Assembly (NCBI GenBank): GCA_036874045.1
Contig: CM072343.1
Span: 4,670,001 to 4,734,000 of the forward strand
Direction: 5' to 3'
Length of the DNA stretch: 64,000 nucleotides
Source of the DNA: Cymodocea nodosa
Lineage: Eukaryota > Streptophyta > Magnoliopsida > Alismatales > Cymodoceaceae
The position numbers and the translations under genes are program-made. Under the pieces are notes generated by a model. It was not told where the DNA came from. It saw nothing but the letters and a program-made list of their open reading frames with translations, and made no database searches. Shown here one piece after another: positions 9,163 to 19,393 of this stretch (positions are counted from its first letter, which is position 1; each line of letters opens with the position of its first letter).

Positions 9163-11431
9163 TGTTTGCATTTTCCTAGCACTACACTAGAAAAACTTGG
9201 ATTTGTTACTTCTATTTTTACTTAGTTAATTTATCTTTATGTCTATTCTCTCTTTTAGAAGTAAACAAACAACCTTTAATACAATTTAGATATTAATTCT
9301 AATTTGTACTTTAACTGCAAGTGCAAAGTGTCTATTGTCTCAGTGTGCAAGTACAAGTCAATCCCACAAGGAATTGCTGAAGAACTTGAGAACTGTTCAT
9401 TTGTTAAAAATCAAATTTATATATTCAATAAGCTCTCCGTTGACTTATAGTTAACTCAATGGACTAAGTTCGTTGAGTTATGGCTAACTCAATGGACTAA
9501 CCTCGTGGACTTAAGTTAACTCTACAAGCCTGACTTTTCTTTTTAATACTGCTATTTATAGAGAAATTCGGCCAACCATTGGGCGATTCCACAGATTGTA
9601 AATAACATCAATTAAGCTCTTTAATGTTAGTTAACATTGGATTTATCATTAAGCAATACTAACATTCAGATAATTCAAATAGTAACCATTAAAATCTTTA
9701 AGTCTTTTGAACGAACCAATTTCAGTAAACTGTAAAACTAAAATAAACATAAAACAATCACAACACTGACAAAGATAACATTAATCACGATACAACACAA
9801 ACAATACAACACTCAAATACAACATACAAACATAGATAAATTGTTTTTGGTATTTTTTTTTTAATATGAACATGGAAATGGGCGAAAAGTGAAATGTAAA
9901 GTAATCTCACTTGATAGTAAATACTTTCGACACTACTTGCAACGCGATTACACCACTGAAAATTAAATCACTTACAATCCTGTCTCCTCTCCCTATAGAA
10001 TCGCGAGTCCAAAATTGCAAGATGATCTCCTCTTCATCATACAGGCATCAACCCGAAGCCAAGGCTAAAAGCTTTACAATCTCCTGAAATATGAGTCGGC
10101 GCTTAGTGAAAATGGCTTCCATTCTCATGACACGATCACTCCTCACAGTGGTTGTCAGGCACTGTGTTTGGCTCGGAATCGACCCGACATCAGGCAAGTA
10201 TCCACACAGACCTCCGATGGTTGGTGATTGTGGTGGTGATGATAGTAGTGATGATGATGGTTGGTGTGGTCCTTCAGAGTATTGCAACACCGATCCTCCT
10301 CTACTCACACTGTCCGCCCATCGATCACACACTTCTTCTTTTTTCTTCTTTTCTTTTATTTTTCTTCAGTAGTAACTGCTTCTACTTGAATGGTTGGTTG
10401 GATTTCCTTCATTCATATCAACGGTGATGCTTTCTTCTCCCTACGCGATACGTGCAAACGTGGTTTTTTTTCTCTTCCAACTGTTTGTTCTTATAACTGC
10501 TACAGTGGCATATTAGAAAATATAAAGAAATAAGCTGCTAACATAACGCGTTACCTTAGTGTAATATTCATGTAACTCAACGCATATAGTTATGCTAACT
10601 TAACGAGTTAAACATGTGCATCTCACATGATATTCTAAAGCATTTAAATTCAACACGTGCATAAATTTAACTATCTGATGCTCAGGTGCATTTTGGATAC
10701 TTATAAACTTAACTATCCGATGCTCAGATGTATTTCGGATAGTTACAAATAACTCACCGATATATAACTTAAGTAAATCTACCAGATCTTGACACGTGTC
10801 AGCAGCAGTTTAATCATAAAATAACATTTCGGAGAGTTACAGGTCTAACTATCCGATGCTCAGATGCATTTCGGATAGTTACAGCTAACTCACCGAAAAT
10901 CCACTTAAGTCAATTTCCTAGAACATGACATGTGTCCTCAACTATTTTATAAATAAAAAGAAATTTCGGAGAGTTACAGGGATAACTATCTAATGCCTAG
11001 TTGTAATTTCGGATAGTTATAGATAACTCACCGAAAGTTCACTTAAGTCATTCATTATGGTTTTGACACATGTACTTCAGGAAATAATAAAATATTCTCT
11101 CAAAACATAACTGTTCGGTAATTTAAACATAACTATCTGATACATGTTCGGTCTGTTAAACATAACTGTCCGAATATGTTCCGTATGTTAAACATAACTG
11201 TCTGAAATATCAGAAAATTCGGATACTTAAAAATTTCACAGCCTGTAACTTACCGACAGTTCATAAATGTACTAAATTAACATTAATTCCCCCAAATTAA
11301 GCAGATTCTTCAATTAAAGCATATAATAGTGCAATTATAACATAATGGCTTAATTCTTATATGATAAGCTAAATATTATGCAATTAACCATCATTTAACC
11401 GTTAATAATATGCACTTTTTCATTCTAAACA
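9163..11431 (-). repeat. 5' LTR of Athila A
   Basis: This is a 2269-bp LTR. In element orientation it starts TGTTTAGAATG (complement at 11421-11431) and ends in AAACA at 9163, next to the PBS. It aligns along its length with the LTR copies at 12303-14440, 33036-35362, 40747-42857, 46761-48610 and 61929-64000. Upstream (10560-11290) it is packed with AGTTA/TAACT dyads and three ACACGTGT-like boxes near 10789, 10925 and 11065, spaced about 138 bp. The U5 side (9427-9535) carries GTTGAGTTA dyads. Confidence 0.93.
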
Positions 11432-12012
11432 GTGAGTTTTCGGATAATTAAGGTGTAACTATCTGAAAGACATGTAGTTTTCGGTGAGTTATCAACATAA
11501 CCTTCTGAAAGGACAGAGAGAGAAAAGTAAGTGACTTTTCAGACAGTTAAGTTAGTAACTATTTGAAATACCGAATCTCTTAGACAGTTAACTTGGTACT
11601 GTACTACCTGTTCAGAAAGAATATTCTCTTCTGATAGTTAAGTCTGTAACTATCCGAAATGTTGCAGATTTTAGAGAGTTAAGAGCCTCTTCTCCGAAAT
11701 TAAGAGCCTCTTCTCCGAAGCATTGTTTCTCTACTGTAATGGCTTGTATGTAATTAAAGGTTTATAAACCCTAAGTTGGGTAGTATATAAACCTTTATGA
11801 GGTTGTAAAACATTGCGGTTGATTGTGCCAAAGCTTATAAGGAACCCTCAACTCTCTATGGATGTAGGCTATTGCTGAATCACATAAATCTTGTTTCTTC
11901 TCTGTATTATTTCTTCTCTTACTCTTCACTCCTAGCATTAGTGAGTTTAGAGCTAAGTGTTTCAGTATCGTGTCATAGAAGGTTAACTGAACGATCCGTT
12001 GAGAAATCAACA
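11432..12012 (+). repeat. 5' LTR of Tork B (downstream 581 bp)
   Basis: Aligns with 18591-19166 of the 3' LTR. It holds AGTTA/TAACT dyads (11440-11690), a TATATAAAC box at 11784-11792 likely to be the promoter TATA element, and the LTR end TCAACA at 12012, two bases before the PBS. Confidence 0.88.
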
Positions 12013-12014
12013 AC

Positions 12015-12026
12015 TGGTATTAGAGC
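12015..12026 (+). other. Primer-binding site, tRNA-Met type (B)
   Basis: TGGTATTAGAGC follows the LTR end after two bases. It is one base from TGGTATCAGAGC, the complement of initiator tRNA-Met used by plant Ty1/copia elements. Confidence 0.85.
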
Positions 12027-12048
12027 AAAGGTTCTTTAGTTTAACAGA

Positions 12049-12302
12049 ATGGCAGACGATAGAAAGCTTAGGATCGAGAAGTTTGATGGAAAAGATTTCA
12101 GATACTAGAGGTCTCAGATCGAAGACTGTTTGTATCAGAAGGATCTTCATCAACCATTGTTCGAAAGAAAACCAAAGAAGATGGATCAAGAAGAGTGGGA
12201 GTTATTGGATAGAAAAGCTTTAGGTCTCGTCAGGTTGTCACTAGCAAGAAACATTCATTCAAACGTCGCCAAGGAGAAAACAACAGCTAACTTGATGAAA
12301 GC
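12049..12302 (+). pseudogene. Gag N-terminal part (Tork B)
   Basis: Starts with ATG at 12049 and shows the Tork gag opening (MADDRKLRIEKFDGKDF), then DCLYQKDLHQPL-like sequence and LARNIHSNVAKEKTTA. It breaks off where the Athila solo LTR is inserted; homologous sequence resumes at 14441. B' carries the matching start on the other strand (19172-19356). Family role: capsid protein of the copia particle. Confidence 0.8.
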
Positions 12303-14440
12303 TGTTTAGAATGAAAAAGTGCATAATATTAACGGTTATATAATGGTTAATTGCATAATATTTAGCTTATCATATGAGAATTAAGCCATTATGTTACAAT
12401 TGCACTGTTATATGCTTTAATGAAAAAATCTGCTTAATTTTAGGGAATTAATGTTAAATTAGTGCATTTGTGAACTGTCGGTAAATTGCAGGCTGTGAAA
12501 TTCTTAAGTATCCAAATTTTCTATTATTTCGGACAGTTATGCTTAATGTACCGAAGAGTTATGTTTAAATTACCGAACAGTTATGTTTTAAAAGAATATT
12601 TTATTATTTCCTGAAATACACGTGTCGAAATCATAATGCATGACTTAAGTGGACTTTCGGTAAGTTATCTCTAACTATCCGAAATTGCAGCTGGGCATCG
12701 GATAGTTATATGTGTAACTCTCCGAAATCTCCTTTTATTATAAAACTACTGATGACACGTGTCATGATTTAGAAGATTGACTTAAGTTATATATCGATGA
12801 GTTATCTATAAGTATCCGAAATGCACCTGAGCATCGGATAGTTAAATTTATGCACGTGTTTTATAGTTAAATCAACGAAGCAAGTCCGTTGAGTTATCTA
12901 TAACTCCACGGACCATTTATTTTCTAATATACCACTATAGCAATTGCAGGAACAAAACAGTTGGAAGAAAAAAACTACGATCACACGTATCACACAAGAA
13001 TTCACTCGTCGAAGGGAGAAGAAATCATCGTCGTTGATATGAATGAAGGAAATCCAACCGATCATTCAAGTAGAAGCAGTTACCACTAAAGAAATATAAA
13101 AGAAAAGAAGAAAAAAGAAGTAAATGTGTGTGGCTGATGAGTGTGGCCAGTGTATGTAGATGAGGATCACGGAGCTTTCTATAAGCAGCGTTGGCAATTC
13201 TCTGAAGTACCATACCAACCATCACCACCACCACCATAATCACCAACCATCGAAGGTATGTGAGGATACTTTCCTGATATCGGGTCGATTCCGAACCAAA
13301 CACAGTGGCATACCAACCATCACCACCACCACCATAATCACCAACCATCGGAGGTCTGTGAGGATACTTTCCTGATATCGGGTCGATTCCGAACCAAACA
13401 TAGTGTCTGACAACCACTGTGAGGAGTGATCGTGTCGTGGGAAGGGAAGCCATTTTCAGCAAGCGTCAACTCATATCTTAGGAGATCGTAAAGCTTCTAG
13501 CCTTGGTTTCGGGTTGATGCCAATATGCTGAAGAGGAGATCATCTTGCAATTCTAAACTCGCGATTCTATACGGAGAGGAGACAGAATTGTAAGTGGTTT
13601 AATTTTTAGTGATGTAATCGCGTCGTATGTAGTGACAGAAGTATTTACTGTCAACTGAGATTACTTTACATTTCACCTTTCGCCCATTTTCATGCTCATA
13701 TCAAAACAAAAATACCAAAAACAACTTATCTGTGTTTGTATTTTGTATTTGGGTATTGTATTGTTTGTTTTGTATCGTGATTAATGTTATCTTTGTTAGT
13801 GTTGTGAATGTTTTATGTTTGTTTTAGTTTTACAGTTTACTGAAATTGGTTCGTTCAATAGACTTAAAGATTTTAATGGTTACTATTTGAATTATCTGAA
13901 TGTTAGTATTACCTAATGATAAATCCAGTGTTTACTAACATTAGAGAGCTTAATTGATGTTATTTACAATCTGTGGAACCGCCCAATGGTTGGCCGAATT
14001 CCTCTATAAATAGCAGTATTAAATAGGAAAGATAGGCTCGTAGGGTTAACTTAAGTCCATGAAGTTAGTCTGTTGAGTTAGCCATAACTCAACGAACTTA
14101 GTCCGTTGAGTTAACTGTAACTCAACGGAGATCTTATTGAATATATAAATTTGATTGTTAAAAACGGAACAGTTCACAATTCTTAAGCAATTCCTTATGG
14201 GATCGACCTGTACTTGCACACTAATACAATAGACATTGTGCACTTGCAGTTAAAATATAAATTGGAATTAATATCTAATTTGTGTGAAAGGTTGTTTGTT
14301 TACTTCTAAAAAAGAATTTAGTGATATAGGCATAAAGATAAATTAACTAAGTAAAAATAGAAGTTAACAAATCCAAGTTTTTCTAGCATGTTGCTAGGTA
14401 ACCAATCAAGTTTTCTGGTGCCGTATTAGAGATCCAAACA
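12303..14440 (+). repeat. Athila solo LTR in Tork B gag, TSD AAAGC
   Basis: A complete 2138-bp LTR (TGTTTAGAATG ... CCAAACA) with no internal region, flanked by AAAGC on both sides (12298-12302 and 14441-14445). It is the product of LTR-LTR recombination in an Athila element. It has a TATAAAAG box at 13095-13102 and a CACGTG-containing box near 12620. Dyads occupy 12530-12910 and 14035-14135, and there is an internal tandem duplication at 13211-13405. Confidence 0.95.
13211..13405 (+). repeat. 98-bp tandem duplication inside the solo LTR
   Basis: Two units of about 98 bp begin at 13211 and 13309 with ATACCAACCATCACC. They differ at only a few positions. The other Athila LTRs here have a single copy, so it arose in this copy or its close parent. 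Confidence 0.85.
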
Positions 14441-14929
14441 AAAGCTTTGTCTAATATGTATGTGAAGCCTTCAGCCGCCAACAAGGTATTTCTCATGCGT
14501 AGATTATTTAATCTGAAAATGCATGAATGTGAAAATGTAACTAACCACGTTAATGAGCTAAATACTATTCTAAATCAACTACACTCAATAGATATAGTAT
14601 TTGATGATGAAGTCAGGGCCTTGATTTTATTATCCTCATTACCAAAAAGTTGGTCTCTTGTCGTGACTAGTAAGTAGTTCACTAGGTTATGAGAAGCTCA
14701 AGATGAGTGACATCCAGGATTTAATTTTGAGTGAGGACATTCGTAGGAAAAGTGAATTGTCAGCTTCAACTTCTACCCTTAGTGTTGAAACTAGAGGGAA
14801 AAGTAAATCAAAACAATTTAAATCCAAAGGAAGGTCAAAGTCCAAAGGTACCAGTAAAATGAGAACAAATATCAAATGCTGGAACTGCAGTCAATGGGGG
14901 CACTTCAAGTCATAGTGTAAGGCTCCCAA
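14441..14929 (+). pseudogene. Gag C-terminal part with zinc knuckle (Tork B)
   Basis: Resumes gag after the solo LTR. NMYVKPSAANKVFLMRRLFNLKMHE and HVNELNTILNQL are the UBN2-type capsid helices of copia gag. A Ser/Lys-rich basic stretch and a zinc knuckle starting CWNCSQWGHF (about 14878-14910) follow. Its role was RNA packaging. Decayed, with a few breaks. Confidence 0.8.
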
Positions 14930-15004
14930 GAAAGACAGCAGAGGGAAGGAATTAGAAGGAGCAATTGCAAATGTTGTCTCCTACGATTTAGATGATGCCC
15001 TAGT

Positions 15005-15990
15005 ATGTTGTGTTGACAGTTCAATTGACTCATGGGTACTGGACTTAGGAGCTTCTTTCCACACTACCTACAAGAAGGATTTGTTGCATAGTTATCATGC
15101 AACTCCTATGAAAAAGGTGTACCTAGCAAACAACACAAGTCTAGATGTATTGGGAATTGGAGAGGTACACATTAAAACAAAGCAAGGGATATAAAAATTG
15201 CAAGAAGTCAGATATGTTCCAGATCTTTCAAAGCAATTAATTTCCATAAGTTCCCTAGACAATGATGGTTATCATATTGCCTTTGGTGCAAGTAAATGGA
15301 AGGTAACCAAAGGTGCAAGGATTATTACCTCAAGATAGAGGACAGGTACCTTATATTTAACATCGAATCAAGATGACTCTATTGCAGCAGTTAGTGACAC
15401 TGAAGACACTTACTTATGGCATAAAAGATTGGAACACCTTAGTGAGAATGGACTAAAAGTTTTAGTGGCAGAAGGGAAAATCCCTAAGCTGAAGAATGTC
15501 AATTAAGGAATATGTGAGGACTGCATTGAGGGAAAGCAGAAGAAAGTTAGCTTTGCTAGGAATCCTCATGATCCTAAGTCACAGAAATTAGAGCTAGTTC
15601 ACACGGATGTGTGGGGGCCTGCTCCTATCAGTTCTTTAGAAGGTGCTCTCTATTATGTCACCTTCATTGATGACAGTACAAGGAAGGTATGGGTTTATTT
15701 TCTGAAACAGAAGTTTGATGTTTTCTAAGTCTTCAAGAAATGAAAGGCAGAAGTGGAAAATCAGAGTGGAAGAAAAATCAAATCCATAAGGTCAGATAAT
15801 GGAGGAGAATATGATAGTCATGAATTTAAAGTTCACTATGAGGAGCAAGGAATTAGAAGGCAGAGGACTGTAGTTGGAACTCCACATCAAAATGGAGTTG
15901 CTGAAAGGATGAACAGGACCCTGAATGAACGGACAAGATGCATGAGACTACATGTAGGTTTTCCCAAAACATTCTAGGCAAAAACTATTA
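15005..15990 (+). pseudogene. Protease and integrase region (Tork B)
   Basis: The protease remnant lies at about 15010-15250 around SWVLDLGASFHTT. The GAG-pre-integrase zinc region is at 15410-15560 (LWHKRLEHLSENG, CEDCIEGKQKK). The integrase core then shows HTDVWGPAP, FIDDSTRKVWVYFLKQK and, in an open stretch at 15753-15977, IRSDNGGEYDSHEF and HQNGVAERMNRTLNER, which hold the later D and E of the DDE triad. Typical of Tork. Several breaks. Confidence 0.82.
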
Positions 15991-16031
15991 ATACAGTTGC
16001 CTATCTAATAAATAAAGGACCATCCATCCCA

Positions 16032-16370
16032 ATGGGGCTTAAGAACCCTGAAGAGTTGTGGACAGGGAAAGAGGTTAACTATGCTCACTTGAAAGTCTTT
16101 GGATCCAAGTCATTTGTCCACTTGAATAGTGACAAAAGAGACAAGTTGGATTCAAAATCACAGAAATGTTATTTCATTAGCTATGGTAAGGATTATTTTG
16201 GTTACAGATTCTGGGTAAAAGAAACCAAGAAAATAATCTGTGCAAAAGATGTCATATTTATTGAATCCAATATGTTTAAGCATAGAGAAAGTGTAGAAGA
16301 ACAACAGTTAGAGCTTCAGTCTAGAAGTACTGCTAAGATCAGTCTAAATAATGATGTTGAACAACCTTAG
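16032..16370 (+). pseudogene. Integrase C-terminal / linker region (Tork B)
   Basis: A 112-residue open stretch with the copia integrase tail: PEELWTGKEVNYAHLKVFGSKSFVHL, KCYFISYGKDYFGYRFW and KIICAKDVIFIESN. In the family this joins integrase to RT and includes the 'hLrvFGc...FlGY' block. No separate function. Confidence 0.75.
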
Positions 16371-16589
16371 AAGGAACCTGTAGAAGAAATTCAACTTCCA
16401 GAGGCTGAACATCAAGAACATCTAGATGATCAAGAAGATGAAGTTGTCATTAGATAACTTAGAAGGTTTGGAAGGGTCTCTAGACAACTAGAAAGGTATG
16501 TACCATCATTCAATTATCTATTATTGACGAATGATGGTAAACCTGAAACATATCAGGAAGCAATCTGTGCAAGTGATGACATAAATGGG

Positions 16590-18098
16590 AGTTAGTAATG
16601 AAAGAAGAAATGAGATCCCTAGAAAAGAATAATACTTGGGAGCTAACTTCCTTGCCAGAAGGAAAGAAAATCCTAGGAAATAAGTAGGTGTTCAGGATAA
16701 AAGAACAACCAACTAGCAGCAAGAAATATAAAGCCAGACTTGTCGTCAAGGGTTTTCAGTAAATTCAAGATAAAGACTATACAAAAGTATTCTCTCCTAT
16801 TATAAAGATGAATACTATTAGAATAGTCTTAAGCATTGTTGCTGCAAGAAATTTGCTCTTGGAGCAAATGGATGTAAAGACAGCATTCCTACATGGTGAC
16901 TTGCAAAAAGAACTTTACATGATGTAGCTAGAAGGATTTGTAGTTACTGGCAAGAAAAGAAAGACAGTTTGTAGATTGCTAAAAAGTCTGTATGGTTTGA
17001 AGCAATCACCACGACAATGGTACAAGAGATTTGATACCTTTATCTGTACCTTAGGCTTCAAAAGATGTGATACAGACTATTGCTGCTACATAAAACTACT
17101 AGATGATTGCTTCATTATTCTACTGATTTATGTAGATGATATGTTAATTACTTGTTCTAGTATGAAACAGATTAAGCAATTAAAGAGACAACTGTCAAAA
17201 GAATTTGACATGAAGGATATGGGAGAAGCCAAGCAAATCTTGGGTATGAGAATTATCCGAGATAGAGTGGCAGGCACTTTGAGATTAAATCAGAAGAAGT
17301 ATCTAGAAAATGTACTAAGGAGATTTAATGTCTCAAATGAGAAGAAGATTGAACTACCTCTCGGACCCCACTCCAAGTTGTCTAAAGATCAATCAACTAA
17401 GACTAAAGAAGAAAGGACAAGAATGTCCAGAATACCATATGCTTCAACAATAGGAAGTTTAATATATACTATGATATGCACAAGACTTGATATATCTCAT
17501 GTAGTGGGAGTGGTCAATAGATATATGGCAGAATCAGGAGCTGAGCATTGGTCTGCAATACTGTGGATACTCAGATATCTCAGATATTCCCTAAATGTAG
17601 ATCTAAATTTCAAGAAAGGACCAGTTGAATTGATTGGCTACTGTGATGCTGATTTAGGAAGAGAGTTGGACAAAAGCATAAGTACTTCAGGTTATGTTTT
17701 CTACATAGGAAGTACTGCAATTAGTTGGAGATCTAAGTTGCAAAGTATTGTTGCACTCTCAACCATAGAAGCTGAATATGTTGCAATAGCAAAGGCAGCT
17801 AAAGAAAGAATTTGGCTAGAGAATGTACTAGCCGAATTAGAGTACAAATAGAATAGAAGCATTCTATTCTGTGATAATCAAAGTACAATTTATTTAGCTG
17901 AGAATCTGAAGTTCCATTCAAGGTCCAAGCATATGAGAATGAGATTTCATTTCATAAGGGAAGAGATAGAGTAGAATAGGTTAGATCTTCAGAAGATTGC
18001 TGGATCTGAAAATGTAGCAGATATGCTAACCAAAGTTCTAAATCTTCAGAAATTAAGGCTCTATATGGCCTTAATTGGTCTCCTGAAAAACTGAAAAG
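16590..18098 (+). pseudogene. Reverse transcriptase and RNase H (Tork B)
   Basis: The main open stretch is 16976-17851 (291 residues), with KSLYGLKQSPRQWYKRFD at 3-20, the catalytic YVDD at 52-55, and KQILGMRIIRDR. The RNase H part follows: GYCDADLG, AISWRSKLQSIVALSTIEAEYVA and WLENVLAELE. RT remnants begin near 16590 (LEKNNTWEL), and the RNase H tail ends at 18098 after ENVADMLTK. Tork-type motifs. Decayed outside the central stretch. Confidence 0.85.
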
Positions 18099-18211
18099 TA
18101 GAAGGATATGAAGAGTTGACGATTATTTGAGCAGTAGTTGTAATAATCTGTAAGCCGAGTGTAGAGATTGATTTTTCTTTCGATCATTGTGACAAACTCC
18201 AAGTGAGAGAT

Positions 18212-19166
18212 TGTTAGGGCAAGTATTACAGGTGTGAAGTATGACACAAGTAGTCCAGGTTCAATCGGAAGCTTGTTAATAGTAAGTATCCGGCAGTTAT
18301 ATATTTTCGGTAGGTTACAGACTTAAGTATCCGGAAATAAAAGTTCAGTCAAAGGCTTTGAGTTAACTATCTGAAAGTTAGAAGATTTCGGAGAGTTAAG
18401 TTGTAACTATCCAAAATGACTTAAAGGACACTTAAGTGGATCTTTAGATAGTTAAGAAGCCAAGTATCTGAAAGGCAATGACTTAAGTGGATCTTCGGAT
18501 AGTTAGGCAGTAACTATCCGAAGTTCATGAGTTTTTCAGAGGGTTATCGGCAGAACCTTCCGAAATGCCTAAAAAGACACTTAAGTGAGTTTTCAGATAG
18601 TTAAGGTGTAACTATCCGAAAGACATGCAATTTTTGGTGAGTTATCAGCATAACCTTCCAAAAGTACAGAGAGAGAAAAGTAAGTGACTTTTTGGATAGT
18701 TAAGTTAGTAACTGTCCAAAATACCAAATCTCTCGGATAGTTAACCTGGTACTGTATCGCCCGTTCAGAAAGAATATTCTCTTTAGATAGTTAAGTCTAT
18801 AACTATCCGAAATATTGTAGATTTCAGAGAGTTAAGAAGATAAGGCTCCGAAATTAAAAGCCTCTTCTTCGAAGCATTGTTTCTCTACTGTAATGGCTTG
18901 TATGTAATTAAAGGTTTATAAACCCTAAGTTGGGTAGTATATAAACATTTATGATGTTGTAAAACATTACAGTTGATTGTGCCGAAGCTCATAAGGAACC
19001 CTCAACTCTTTGTGGACATAGGTTGTTGCTGAACCACGTAAATCCTGTTTCTTCTCTGTATTATTTCTTCTCTTACTCTTCACTCCTAGCATCAGTGAGT
19101 TTAGAGCTAAGTGTTTTAGTATCATGTCATAGAAGGTTAATTGAACGATCCGTTGAGAAATCAACA
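18212..19166 (+). repeat. 3' LTR of Tork B
   Basis: A 955-bp LTR, TGTTAGGGC ... TCAACA, starting after the purine-rich AAGTGAGAGAT. It has a TATATAAAC box at 18939-18947. Dense dyads occupy 18280-18850, including a perfect 13-nt stem with a 5-nt loop at 18493-18523 (CTTCGGATAGTTA / TAACTATCCGAAG), and CACTTAAGTG words near 18430 and 18589. Confidence 0.92.
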
Positions 19167-19171
19167 ACAAC

Positions 19172-19356
19172 TTGACAAGACCTAGAGCTTTCTTGTCTAG
19201 TAACTCCCACTCTTCCTAATCCATCTTCTCTAGTTTTTTTTCGAACATAGGTTAATGAAGATCCTTCTAATACAAACAATCTTTTATCTAAGACCTCCAA
19301 TATCCGAAATCTTTTCCATCAAACTTCTCAATCCTGAGCTTTCTATTGTCTGACAT
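19172..19356 (-). pseudogene. Gag start of Tork B'
   Basis: The minus strand opens MSDNRKLRIEKFDGKDF, nearly the same as B's gag (MADDRKLRIEKFDGKDF), followed by the same helices. It stops at B's insertion point. Decayed. It confirms family identity and orientation. Confidence 0.75.
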
Positions 19357-19393
19357 TCAATTAAACTGAAAAACCTTTGGCTTTGATACTAGT

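Larger units (their letters stand above)
1..11431 (-). mobile_element. Athila-type Ty3/gypsy element A (left end outside window)
   Basis: Seen reading leftwards on the minus strand: 5' LTR (9163-11431), PBS to tRNA-Asp (9139-9155), zinc-knuckle ORF, gag-pol linker, protease-RT-RNase H, integrase, an env-like region, then a gag capsid domain at the window edge. It is collinear with element C (52876 to the right edge) at about 95% identity in a 110-base integrase sample compared by eye. The right flank reads GTGAG, the start of the Tork B LTR sequence, so A landed in B's 5' LTR; the matching duplication should lie left of the window. Pol is largely open. The visible part has perhaps five to ten breaks, so this is a fossil, though a fairly recent one. 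The lineage call rests on the tRNA-Asp PBS, FMDD reverse transcriptase, GPY integrase tail without chromodomain, and Athila-like gag. Confidence 0.93.
11432..19166 (+). mobile_element. Tork/Tnt1-type Ty1/copia element B
   Basis: Parts in order: most of the 5' LTR (11432-12012; its beginning lies beyond Athila A), PBS to tRNA-Met, gag (split by an Athila solo LTR), protease, integrase, RT, RNase H, and the 3' LTR (18212-19166). The order gag-PR-INT-RT-RH and motifs such as KSLYGLKQSPRQWYKRFD and IYVDDMLI identify the Tork/Tnt1 branch. The two LTRs differ at about 19 of 290 aligned bases (counted by eye), 17 of them transitions. That suggests roughly 2-3 million years under a commonly assumed plant rate of 1.3e-8. 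It is broken, with well over ten breaks plus two insertions. Confidence 0.9.

Noticed and set aside
13160-13375. Open frame with a run of histidines inside an Athila LTR
   Set aside because: It comes from ACC/CAC trinucleotides and the 98-bp duplication in LTR DNA. No start context, domain or conservation as protein was seen.
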